DNA of 8,267 nucleotides from an uncultured Sphingobacteriia bacterium (GCA_945957225.1 CAMFKK010000087.1:1-8267); one strand, 5' to 3'; positions 1 to 7,961 are shown, counted from the stretch's first letter. Notes: generated by a model not told the origin, from the letters alone. Translations and numbers: made by a program.

Positions 1-1562
<1,562 letters not shown>

Positions 1563-1607
1563 GATTCTTTATTAGTGTATGTCAATGCTGTATTAACTTA
1601 TAAGAGT

Positions 1608-2405
1608 TTATTTTCTGCTATACAAATGTGAAAAACTATAGATAAGACTAGTATTCCAAACAAAATTCTGACTACCAGCAACATCGGTCTTAATCACTTT
1701 GTTTACCATGGCAGCAAGAGAAAAGGGAGAACGTCTATCTGAAATGGTAAAATTGGCATTGGTATAATATCCATGGTGCTGATCAATATACAAATAGTAA
1801 ACCTGCGGCGCAATGCGCAACCTAAGTTCCTTACCCAATGGGATATTACCAAAGTTGGCATTCAGGGTAAGAAAAAGGGTGTTCTTGTGGCCACCTACGT
1901 CTAATCCTTTTGAATACAGTCCATATACCCCAAGACTGGTATTCTTAGATACAAATAGATTGGGCGATAATTCCCAGGCCAAATAACGTTGCCCGGTAAT
2001 AGTGTTAGTATTCACCCCATTGACCGTTGACTCAACCGTTTTAAACAGAATAGCTGGGTGAAATCCTACGTTAAATTTAAACTTAGCAGTATTGGACAAT
2101 TTGTATCTGAACCAAAATAGAAAGGACCAAGGTTTTCCTTCTAAGGAGAATCTAAACTCGGGTTCAAAACTGAATTTTGGATTCCCCATATTTAAGTTAA
2201 TGATGGTGGCTGGTTTGCCCAATGTAAATGTGGGAATCACAGAAATGCCATTATTGGTAATCAGTGCTGAACCAGAAAAATGGTACACAGTTTTGGAAGA
2301 GTCATTGGTTTGAGCATTGGTAAGAACTACCATTAATAGCAGTGAACAAATGCATAAACAACTAATCAGGACTCGGGATTGTTTGGTCTGATGCATGGCA
2401 AACAT
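1608..2405 (-). CDS. Secreted, probably outer-membrane beta-barrel protein of unknown function
   Basis: I do not recognise the family. A signal peptide is clear: basic start, hydrophobic run VLISCLCICSLLLMVVL (12-28), then TNAQ with likely cleavage after A31. The rest alternates polar and hydrophobic or aromatic residues in short stretches (FSFEPEFRFSL, WSFLFWFRYKL, LRLRIAPQVYYLYI, FVWNTSLIYSFSHLY), as expected for an outer-membrane beta-barrel of about 12 strands or fewer. No catalytic motif is visible. The first ATG is at 2405 and a second in frame at 2396 (M4). A -7-like box ends at 2413, which would put the transcript start near 2406, so the ATG at 2396 may be the real start; both keep the signal peptide. 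The 114-nt gap after the MFS gene suggests its own promoter. Confidence 0.75.
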   Translation of the reverse strand: MFAMHQTKQSRVLISCLCICSLLLMVVLTNAQTNDSSKTVYHFSGSALITNNGISVIPTFTLGKPATIINLNMGNPKFSFEPEFRFSLEGKPWSFLFWFRYKLSNTAKFKFNVGFHPAILFKTVESTVNGVNTNTITGQRYLAWELSPNLFVSKNTSLGVYGLYSKGLDVGGHKNTLFLTLNANFGNIPLGKELRLRIAPQVYYLYIDQHHGYYTNANFTISDRRSPFSLAAMVNKVIKTDVAGSQNFVWNTSLIYSFSHLYSRK

Positions 2406-2412
2406 TGATACA

Positions 2413-2420
2413 CAAAATTA
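2413..2420 (-). promoter_or_regulatory. Candidate Bacteroidota -7 box (TAATTTTG) before the barrel-like gene
   Basis: The minus strand reads TAATTTTG, an exact match to the Bacteroidota sigma-ABfr -7 consensus TAnnTTTG, 7 nt before the first ATG. No TTTG sits at the ideal -33 spacing; the nearest upstream TTG is about 24 nt away. It is a single short match in AT-rich DNA, so support is limited. Confidence 0.35.
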
Positions 2421-2519
2421 GCAAATGGGCATTCCTGCACTAATCAATATCAACGTAAAGATTACGAAAATCAAACAATTCAGCAATGAGTCGGATCTGT
2501 TTTCTTTAAGAGATCTGGC

Positions 2520-3764
2520 TTATAAAGTGTTGATCATGTCCACTTCTTCCTCTTCTACCAAAATCAAGCTAGCTTTCTTTACAATCAGTTTTTTGCCAAA
2601 AGAATAGATTAGAGATGCGCTATGTGAACAGAAAGCCATTACGCCAGTCATGGCAAGGGGACTATCGGTTTGTAAGATGCTCACAAAGGCAGAGAACAAA
2701 GCTCCCACGCTCATTTGAATAAAACCCATTAATGCAGAGGCGCTTCCGGCATTATGTCCAAACTGCGCCATAGAAAGGGCTGAAGCATTTGGGAAAAGAA
2801 AACCTTGGCAACAGAGAAAACAAAAAATTAGTCCAATGGTACTAAAGATATTATTCCAACCAGTTATGATGGATAGTACCAATAAGAGACCTATCAAATT
2901 CTGGATAGTCAATGCCACTTTAAAAATTTGTTCTGAAGCAAATCGCTTTAGCAACATATTATTGACCTGGCTGGCGCCAATTAAACCAGCAGCCACCAAA
3001 GCAAAAATCCAACCATATTGTTGTTCGCTTACATGATAATAAACCATGAATACAAAGGGTGATCCACTGATATAGGAATATAATCCTGCATAAGCAACCG
3101 CACCAGTAAAAGTGTAGACTGCAAACTGTGGCGTTTTTATTATGCTTAAGTAATTTCCAAAAATGGCAGCAGGTTTCAATGAAAAACTGCTATCTGGTTT
3201 TTTTGACTCAGGCAGTAAGAAAAATACGGCTGCAATGATTAACACAATTATGGCCACCAACACGGCAAAGATGGTTCTCCATCCAAAATGTGCAGTCATA
3301 AATCCGCCCAGTGTAGGAGCTATAATTGGTGAAACTGCCACCACCAACATGAGGGTAGAAAATACTTTGGCATTATCCTTTACCTCAAATAGGTCACGAA
3401 CCATGGCCCTTGATGCTACCATACCCACACAACCTCCTAGGGCTTGGAATAACCTAAATAAAATGAGCATATCTACTGATTGCGCTGTAGCACAACCAAA
3501 ACTAGCTACTGCATAAATACCAAGACCAAAATAGAGAGGTGTCTTTCTGCCAAATCTTTCTAGTAAAGGCCCATAGATCAATTGCCCCACAGAAATACCA
3601 ATAAAAAAAGAGGAAAGGGATAACATAACGGAAGCTACCGTTGTGTTCAGACTTTTGGCAATATCAGGAAAGGCGGGCAAATACATGTCAATAGACAATG
3701 GCCCAATAGCGGTGAGAAAGCCCAGTATGAGAATGAGGTGTAATTGATTCGGTTGTTTCTTCAT
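2520..3764 (-). CDS. Bcr/CflA-type MFS multidrug efflux transporter
   Basis: Inner-membrane proton-coupled exporter of the major facilitator superfamily, drug:H+ antiporter 12-helix group; relatives export bicyclomycin, chloramphenicol and similar compounds, but the substrate here is unknown. The N-terminus has the Bcr/CflA hallmark SIDMYLPAFPDIA (24-36) in helix 1. Motif A, GQLIYGPLLERFGRK (60-74), joins helices 2 and 3. LFRLFQALGGCVGMVASRAMVRDLF is the family's helix-4 region, and VSPIIAPTLGGFM is motif C in helix 5, typical of exporters. Twelve hydrophobic segments can be traced. At 414 residues it is slightly long, because the last helix (AFCSHSASLIYSFG) is followed by a basic then strongly acidic tail, LILVEEEEVDMINTL. 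The ATG at 3764 fits the family start. It stands alone, 83 nt after the Cys-rich gene and 114 nt before the barrel-like gene. Confidence 0.93.
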   Translation of the reverse strand: MKKQPNQLHLILILGFLTAIGPLSIDMYLPAFPDIAKSLNTTVASVMLSLSSFFIGISVGQLIYGPLLERFGRKTPLYFGLGIYAVASFGCATAQSVDMLILFRLFQALGGCVGMVASRAMVRDLFEVKDNAKVFSTLMLVVAVSPIIAPTLGGFMTAHFGWRTIFAVLVAIIVLIIAAVFFLLPESKKPDSSFSLKPAAIFGNYLSIIKTPQFAVYTFTGAVAYAGLYSYISGSPFVFMVYYHVSEQQYGWIFALVAAGLIGASQVNNMLLKRFASEQIFKVALTIQNLIGLLLVLSIITGWNNIFSTIGLIFCFLCCQGFLFPNASALSMAQFGHNAGSASALMGFIQMSVGALFSAFVSILQTDSPLAMTGVMAFCSHSASLIYSFGKKLIVKKASLILVEEEEVDMINTL

Positions 3765-3847
3765 GTAACTCTTTCAATGATAAAGGTACTAGAATCTATT
3801 AAACAACTTTCTTACTACCTCATTCACATAGTTGGAAGTATTGTTTC

Positions 3848-4186
3848 CTATTTTTTTGTATCTACCAACTCAAAATAGCTGGCAACAAATTTGTTGTTGA
3901 CCACTTCACCTTGAACTTTTGCCTTACGGATTGCATTGCAAAATCCCATTTTTGAATGAGCGTCTCCAAAAGAGTCAATATTAGCTTTGTCAACATAATA
4001 GGCTTTGCCGTTATACCTAACTGCCAGAGTGCAACCTTTGCCTGCCATTTTAAATTGGCATTGACCACAGGATGCTTCTACAGTCATCAGTTTCTTATTT
4101 GGATCTATCTTAGGTTCAGACTTTTTTTGTGCCGATACAGGTAGTTGCAATAAAAGCAAACATAAAAATCCAATAATTTGTTTCAT
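3848..4186 (-). CDS. Small Cys-rich secreted protein (DUF6370-like)
   Basis: A 112-residue exported protein of unknown function. The signal peptide is MKQIIGFLCLLLLQLPVSAQ, with cleavage after A19. The mature part carries C40-x2-C43-x8-C52 (SCGQCQFKMAGKGC) and then FGDAHSKMGFCNAI, giving H77 and C83. This CGQCQF...GDAH...GFC pattern resembles the family I recall as DUF6370, which I could not confirm here. Four conserved cysteines with a nearby histidine suit either metal binding or disulphides; in the periplasm both are possible. It begins 6 nt after the stop of the di-heme peroxidase, so it is almost certainly the third gene of the mbnP-mbnH operon, which makes a role in the same redox or metal chemistry likely. 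A 68-residue reading frame inside it, in another register, is a shadow. Confidence 0.85.
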   Translation of the reverse strand: MKQIIGFLCLLLLQLPVSAQKKSEPKIDPNKKLMTVEASCGQCQFKMAGKGCTLAVRYNGKAYYVDKANIDSFGDAHSKMGFCNAIRKAKVQGEVVNNKFVASYFELVDTKK

Positions 4187-4192
4187 GTTATT

Positions 4193-5230
4193 TTAGTGTT
4201 TTTGGTTTGAGAAATTTTTGTTGTTAATCAGGGTACTATCAGTAAGTGTGTTTAAAAAAAGAATCAGCTGCTTTTTTTCTACAGCTGATAAAGGAATTCC
4301 CAATCTAGTTCCTGATTTTAACTGCGCATCCAAGGAACTACTATTCTTTACACCTGAATCATAATGGTCCATTACCTCTTCCAAACTATTGAACCTGCCA
4401 TCATGCATATAAGGGGCAGTTAAAGCCACGTTCCGCAAACTGGGTACTTTAAATTTTGCTCTGTCAGATACATTCAAAGTAATCTCTTCTCTTCCTTTGT
4501 CTTTTGCTTGGTCATTGTCTAATCCGTTATTTCTGAAACTATCATCGGTAAACAAATCTGTGCTATGACAAGAGGAACATTTACCCTTAAATAAACTAAG
4601 GCCTGCAAGTTCTTCCTTATCCAAAAGGGTGTTCTCCTTTCTAACATATCTGTCATACTTTGAATTGGCCGATATCATGGCATACATAAATTGGGAAAAA
4701 GCATGCAATACTTCCTTTGAAGAAATAGTATCAACACTAAAAGCATTTTTGAATAAGGACCGATATTTTGCTGAAGCATTTAATTTATGCACCACATTGT
4801 CCATTTTCTCATCCATTTCCAATTCGTTTTCAATGGGGTTTATTGGTACAAAATCTAGTTTTGGAACGCCGCCATCCCAAAAAAAAGATTTTCTGAAAAT
4901 TGCGTTGAAAATAGGTAGGGCATTGCGTTTACCCAGTCTATCATCCACACCATGGCTTAGATCATGATCTGCTTGAATAAATGCAGCATCCTGCTGGTGA
5001 CAACTGGCACATGAAATTGAGCCATCTTTACTCAAAAGCGGATCATAAAACAACTTTCTTCCTAAAGCAAAACCCTCTTCCGTTAGTGGATTCTTACTAA
5101 TGTCATAGGTTGGAGCAGGGAAATTAGTAGGAATTACCAATAGTTTTGGCGTGGGGGATTGATTGCTTATCAAAAAACCTGTAGATAGTAGCAACAAAAC
5201 AACAAGCAAAATTTGCCCTTGCTTATTCAT
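4193..5230 (-). CDS. mbnH: MbnH/MauG-like di-heme cytochrome c peroxidase
   Basis: Periplasmic di-heme c-type enzyme of the bacterial cytochrome c peroxidase/MauG superfamily, 345 residues. A signal or anchor helix (ILLVVLLLLSTGFLI, 7-21) exports it. The two haem-binding motifs are C74-A-S-C-H78 and C218-S-S-C-H222. Also visible are FWDGG at 117-121, the VPSLRNVALTAPYMHDGRF block at 262-280 typical of the family, and M275 or H276 as possible distal ligand for the second haem. MbnH of methanotrophs uses this fold to oxidise a tryptophan of its partner MbnP to kynurenine, whereas classical enzymes reduce hydrogen peroxide. Sequence alone does not separate the two activities; the assignment rests on the partner. 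The start overlaps the end of the mbnP-like gene by 8 nt, implying translational coupling, and the Cys-rich gene follows after 6 nt. The symbol is by homology and context. Confidence 0.85.
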   Translation of the reverse strand: MNKQGQILLVVLLLLSTGFLISNQSPTPKLLVIPTNFPAPTYDISKNPLTEEGFALGRKLFYDPLLSKDGSISCASCHQQDAAFIQADHDLSHGVDDRLGKRNALPIFNAIFRKSFFWDGGVPKLDFVPINPIENELEMDEKMDNVVHKLNASAKYRSLFKNAFSVDTISSKEVLHAFSQFMYAMISANSKYDRYVRKENTLLDKEELAGLSLFKGKCSSCHSTDLFTDDSFRNNGLDNDQAKDKGREEITLNVSDRAKFKVPSLRNVALTAPYMHDGRFNSLEEVMDHYDSGVKNSSSLDAQLKSGTRLGIPLSAVEKKQLILFLNTLTDSTLINNKNFSNQKH

Positions 5231-5981
5231 ATTTAATTCCCCCTAAATTGAAGATCTGTTCGTAATTGTTGGCCAGTTTTACAGAAAAATCTCCCCACAT
5301 GACACTAGGATGTTCTAAAATTTTAACTGGGATTATACTATTAAAAAATCGCTCAACAGCAACATCTATAGTAATGATAGGAGTCTTTCCCTTTTTAACA
5401 ACCAAGCTTTTCAAAGGAATGGCTCTGAGTTTAATATTATTAATGGTTTTGGAATCATATCCGCCATAGCCACCAATATGATATCTAAAATTCTTTCTTA
5501 AACTATCTACCTGATTAATGGTTTTGCCTTCTAGCTTAAAGAAAATATAACCAGAGTTCCATACCCAATACATACCTCTGGCAGCTGCGCCAACGTCAAG
5601 AGCACCAGTTCTTTTACTTACGTCTAAGGTATTTCTAACAGAGTCAACGCCAATAGTGAAAACCAGTTGTTGGTATTTACCTGCTGGGATATTTGCAAGG
5701 TGAATTGTTTTGGAACTGTCCATTTGGTGTTTTAATAAAAAGTAAGAACTGTCTTGTGGAATTTTATAAGACTTACCTTTCTTGTCTACGAGTTCAATAT
5801 TGCTAATGAAATAATTGAGCGTAGAAAATTTAACTGAGTCACCCATGGGTGTCTGATACAATTGGTCAAAAGATAATGGGGCTCCATTGAAAAGGTTCTG
5901 GAACTGCAGTGTAACCGATTGTGCATTGGAAACTAAAGATATAACGGCAAAACCTGCCAATAGTAACAATTTATTTTTCAT
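5223..5981 (-). CDS. mbnP: MbnP-like periplasmic protein (putative copper protein)
   Basis: A 252-residue secreted protein; the signal peptide MKNKLLLLAGFAVISLVSNA ends at A20. It matches the MbnP family pattern of Bacteroidota: an early strand VTLQFQNLFNGAPL (23-36), SVKFSTLNYFISNIEL (49-64), LANIPAGKYQQLVFTIGVD (95-113), the block MYWVWNSGYIFFKLEG (137-152) with two tryptophans, and FRYHIGGYGG (165-174) with H168. In methanotrophs MbnP binds copper after its MbnH partner converts a tryptophan to kynurenine. W139 and W141 in the conserved block are the natural candidates here, with W229 a third. Its stop overlaps the start of the MbnH-like gene by 8 nt, supporting a functional pair. Protein A lies 84 nt upstream on the same strand. 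The family call comes from memory of these motifs, and copper binding by this protein is inferred. Confidence 0.83.
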   Translation of the reverse strand: MKNKLLLLAGFAVISLVSNAQSVTLQFQNLFNGAPLSFDQLYQTPMGDSVKFSTLNYFISNIELVDKKGKSYKIPQDSSYFLLKHQMDSSKTIHLANIPAGKYQQLVFTIGVDSVRNTLDVSKRTGALDVGAAARGMYWVWNSGYIFFKLEGKTINQVDSLRKNFRYHIGGYGGYDSKTINNIKLRAIPLKSLVVKKGKTPIITIDVAVERFFNSIIPVKILEHPSVMWGDFSVKLANNYEQIFNLGGIKYE

Positions 5982-6018
5982 ATTGGTGTTCTAGTAAAAT
6001 GAATAATTAGCCTAAATC

Positions 6019-6031
6019 ACATCAATGATGT
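6019..6031. promoter_or_regulatory. Perfect 13-bp palindrome upstream of mbnP
   Basis: ACATCA-A-TGATGT is an exact inverted repeat with a 1-base centre, lying 37 nt before the mbnP-like start in the 84-nt gap after protein A. Its size suits a dimeric repressor operator, but it could be chance or an RNA element. I saw no second copy in the other gaps. Confidence 0.3.
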
Positions 6032-6065
6032 ATAGACTTGCAGAAAAGAGAATAATAAACGGGAA

Positions 6066-6434
6066 CTAGGCTCCTGGGGGATGAAAAATGGAGCACTGAT
6101 AGTTAGTTGTAAAAGCTCCTTTATAAAAGGAATATGCCATTTGACTAATGAGCAATGGCTGTTCTAAAATGGAGAAGAAAGAATTTGAAGAAAGCACCAA
6201 TTCTTCTTGACTAAATTTGGGAACAGGTACTCCGGTTTGATTTGCGCCTTCCTGTTTTTTAATTTTTTTGAACATTTGGCATTTACCATTGCAATGTAGC
6301 ATTGGCTTTGCCTTGTTTTCACAATTCTTTAGATAAGTTTCCCTGTTTACCAAATAATCTGCCATTAAGATTGACCTAGTAAAGCTTTGCGTAAAAATTG
6401 CAACAATCAATAATATGATAACTGGATATTTCAA
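6066..6434 (-). CDS. Small exported Cys/His protein A (C-x9-C-x3-C; IFHPPGA tail)
   Basis: A 122-residue protein of unknown function, paralogous to the plus-strand protein at 7436-7828. It has one hydrophobic N-terminal segment (VIILLIVAIFTQSF), which is a signal peptide or membrane anchor. NCENKAKPMLHCNGKCQM follows, with C38, C48 and C52 (C-x9-C-x3-C) and H47, then a lysine-rich run, a variable middle, and the terminal IFHPPGA (H118). The start is TTG at 6434. The preceding codon is an in-frame TAG and the first ATG is M24, which would remove the hydrophobic segment, so TTG is forced if the protein is exported. It precedes mbnP by 84 nt on the same strand and may head that operon. The Cys/His cluster is compatible with copper or another soft metal, but that is inference. 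Confidence 0.85.
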   Translation of the reverse strand: MKYPVIILLIVAIFTQSFTRSILMADYLVNRETYLKNCENKAKPMLHCNGKCQMFKKIKKQEGANQTGVPVPKFSQEELVLSSNSFFSILEQPLLISQMAYSFYKGAFTTNYQCSIFHPPGA

Positions 6435-6439
6435 CTAAA

Positions 6440-6447
6440 CAAAGATA
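6440..6447 (-). promoter_or_regulatory. Candidate -7 box (TATCTTTG) before protein A
   Basis: The minus strand reads TATCTTTG, an exact TAnnTTTG match, ending 5 nt before the TTG start of protein A. The usual -33 position holds TTTT instead of TTTG. If used, the transcript would begin at or just after the start codon, so it would be leaderless or the true start lies further in. It would drive A, mbnP, mbnH and the Cys-rich gene. Confidence 0.35.
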
Positions 6448-6470
6448 GCGAGAAGCTTTTGAAAGTTAAA

Positions 6471-6484
6471 ATCATGTCTATGAT
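6471..6484. repeat. Short inverted repeat (ATCAT-4-ATGAT)
   Basis: ATCAT at 6471-6475 and ATGAT at 6480-6484 are separated by GTCT, in the 77-nt gap between the hydrolase stop and protein A. Read on the minus strand, the stem is followed by TTTTAAC. It could be a weak terminator for the hydrolase or an operator upstream of A, or chance; the stem is only 5 AT-rich pairs. Confidence 0.25.
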
Positions 6485-6511
6485 CTCCAAATACAAGAGC
6501 TGTTTTGATTA

Positions 6512-7336
6512 TTACAGCCTCTTAAAAACCTTCACCAATGATTTTGTAATCCGCTCATAACCCTTGTCTGATGGATGCAAACCATCAAAAGTAATATCCT
6601 GCGCAGCTTCAGGATAAGGGTATTCATCAACACCCGGTTGAAATGGCCTATCAATAAAATCGGGGTAAGGATAATTCACGTAATTACCCGTAGTAGAATC
6701 CTTTAATCGTTTGAACTGTACCAGGTTTTTATGATCCATGCCTTTTTGATGATAAAGGTCTAGTACGGGAATCTTTTCAAAAGCGCCAATGGCCACAATG
6801 GCTTTGGCAAAATCTTCCAGTTGCTGGCCATTTTTTGGCTTATAAGACCCAAAAGCATTGTTCTTGGGATTATTGATATATACAAAGTCTACGCGCTGCA
6901 TAGGGGTAATCAACACAATCTTGGCTTGGTCATTAAGACTACGCAATTTATTGATAATCACCCTAAATGCGCCAAAGACCGTGGTTGGTCCACTATTGTT
7001 TTGATAATCAGTAAATGTACCCAATGGTTTGGAACCCCACCAGTCATTGGTTCCTAGGAAAATGGTATACAAATCCGCTTTTTGAATTCCCAGTTTTTCA
7101 ATCTCCGTAGCTATTCTAATAGCTGTCCAGCCATTGTATCCTTTATTGATGTACTGAATCTGCGGCATTTTTTCTTGCACCCTGGTCATATAGCCCTTTG
7201 TAACACGGTTGCCCGTTTCATTTTGATGGTCATTCAAATAGGTAATGCTATCGCCAATGGCCACCCAGCTAATGGGTTTGGGTGCAAAAGAACTATGGGC
7301 AACAAATAATACCAATATCACAAAGACATGCTTCAT
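6512..7336 (-). CDS. Secreted SGNH/GDSL-type hydrolase (lipase/esterase-like)
   Basis: Serine hydrolase of the SGNH superfamily, 274 residues, exported by MKHVFVILVLFVAHSSFA (cleavage near A18). All four blocks are present: I, IGDSIT with nucleophile S30; II, NKGYNGWT (64-71) with an oxyanion-hole glycine; III, LGTND (94-98) with N97; V, FDGLHPSDKGY with D251 and H254 as the catalytic acid and base. The physiological substrate is likely an acylated or acetylated carbohydrate or a lipid ester, which the sequence cannot decide. A long insert around residues 200-240 (QFKRLKDSTTGNYVNYPYPDF...) may shape the binding pocket. It is transcribed away from protein B and stops 77 nt before protein A, so it may be read into the mbnP cluster, but its enzyme class does not suggest metal handling. 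Confidence 0.93.
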   Translation of the reverse strand: MKHVFVILVLFVAHSSFAPKPISWVAIGDSITYLNDHQNETGNRVTKGYMTRVQEKMPQIQYINKGYNGWTAIRIATEIEKLGIQKADLYTIFLGTNDWWGSKPLGTFTDYQNNSGPTTVFGAFRVIINKLRSLNDQAKIVLITPMQRVDFVYINNPKNNAFGSYKPKNGQQLEDFAKAIVAIGAFEKIPVLDLYHQKGMDHKNLVQFKRLKDSTTGNYVNYPYPDFIDRPFQPGVDEYPYPEAAQDITFDGLHPSDKGYERITKSLVKVFKRL

Positions 7337-7435
7337 GTTTCCGTTTGCTTAAAGATAATCATTGCATTTAGTGGATATTCCTTTTTTCAAATTCTTTTCA
7401 TTTTATAAGTATTAGCATATAGTTTTGCCAAAATT
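7337..7435. promoter_or_regulatory. Divergent promoter region between the SGNH hydrolase and protein B
   Basis: This 99-nt AT-rich gap lies between starts pointing away from each other, so it must hold promoters for both genes. Towards the hydrolase the minus strand has TATCTTTA, one base off TAnnTTTG, about 16 nt before its ATG. Towards protein B there is an exact box, listed separately. No strong palindrome was seen. Confidence 0.5.
7420..7427 (+). promoter_or_regulatory. Candidate -7 box (TAGTTTTG) before protein B
   Basis: TAGTTTTG is an exact TAnnTTTG match ending 8 nt before the TTG start of protein B. The expected -33 region holds TTTC and no TTTG. The arrangement closely mirrors the box before protein A, which raises its value somewhat. 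Confidence 0.35.
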
Positions 7436-7828
7436 TTGAATAAGGGAATTATATATCGTCAATTGATAGCAGGGATTTTTCTGATAGCTTTTTTTGCACA
7501 GACATTCAATAGTACCCTTGTATTTGCTGATTATTATGCAAATACAATTAAATATGCTAAGAATTGTGAAAATAAGGCTAGACCAACATTGCATTGCAAT
7601 GGTAAGTGCCAAATGATGAAACGAATTCAGAAAGAGGAAAAAAAGGACCAAGAGAATCCTGAAAGAAAATCCGACAACAAACCCATGTTGACACTTTCTA
7701 CAAAATCTTTCTATGCCTCTGCACCAGTTTATTGCCTTTTCATAATAAAAGCAAAGGTTTTTCTGCCTAAAACAGAAGAAAATACCATTGACCACAGTTT
7801 AGATATCTTTCACCCGCCACAAGCCTAA
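7436..7828 (+). CDS. Small exported Cys/His protein B (C-x9-C-x3-C; IFHPPQA tail), paralogue of A
   Basis: A 130-residue protein of unknown function. The hydrophobic N-terminus (LIAGIFLIAFFAQTF) is a signal peptide or anchor. Then come ADYYANTIKYAKNCENKARPTLHCNGKCQMMKRI (from residue 31), with C44, H53, C54 and C58, a charged lysine/glutamate stretch, and the terminal IFHPPQA with H126. It aligns with protein A over the N-terminal half and the last seven residues; over a 57-nt core (7559-7615 against 6329-6273) I count 48 identical bases. Translation appears to start at TTG 7436: upstream codons run to an in-frame TAA at 7406 without ATG or GTG, and the first in-frame ATG comes after the Cys cluster. 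It is followed after 160 nt by a TonB-dependent receptor on the same strand, suggesting the two act together at the envelope. Confidence 0.85.
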   Translation: MNKGIIYRQLIAGIFLIAFFAQTFNSTLVFADYYANTIKYAKNCENKARPTLHCNGKCQMMKRIQKEEKKDQENPERKSDNKPMLTLSTKSFYASAPVYCLFIIKAKVFLPKTEENTIDHSLDIFHPPQA

Positions 7829-7851
7829 CCAGTTATCTAGGCAAATTTTTT
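7823..7851 (+). terminator. Possible weak terminator or attenuator after protein B
   Basis: GCCTA (7823-7827, overlapping the TAA stop) pairs with TAGGC (7838-7842) around a 10-nt loop, followed by AAA and a run of six T (7846-7851). The stem is short, so it may be inefficient and let some transcripts continue to the receptor gene. Confidence 0.3.
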
Positions 7852-7931
7852 ATTGTAATAATAGATAGTCTAAGCAGGATTGAATTGCTCTTGTTTTGAT
7901 TGTCTAATAACTGCCATGCAAGGATTTATGC

Positions 7932-7961
7932 TTTGTAACCATCCTTATATGGTATTTTTTG
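7932..7961 (+). promoter_or_regulatory. Candidate promoter for the TonB-dependent receptor
   Basis: TTTG at 7932-7935 could be the -33 element, and TATTTTTTG at 7953-7961 resembles the -7 consensus TAnnTTTG with one extra base; the spacing is 17 nt. The predicted transcript would begin near 7968, leaving a leader of about 20 nt before the ATG at 7989. The 160-nt gap otherwise shows nothing I can support. Confidence 0.35.

Noticed and set aside
3163..3516. Plus-strand open frame of 117 codons
   Set aside because: Lies entirely antisense to the MFS transporter and is explained by its codon composition.
3862..4068. Second same-strand frame of 68 codons inside the Cys-rich gene
   Set aside because: It overlaps the signal-peptide-bearing frame with conserved cysteines and has no recognisable features; a shadow in another register.
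4629..4967. Plus-strand open frame of 112 codons
   Set aside because: Antisense to the di-heme peroxidase between its two haem motifs; no independent evidence of coding.
5223..5230. The 8-nt overlap of mbnP and mbnH as a possible frameshift or assembly error
   Set aside because: Both proteins are complete with family-like ends and starts; an overlap of this size is normal for coupled genes.
7412..7795. Minus-strand open frame of 127 codons
   Set aside because: Antisense to protein B, whose motif is shared with protein A at the protein level; the minus frame has no such support.
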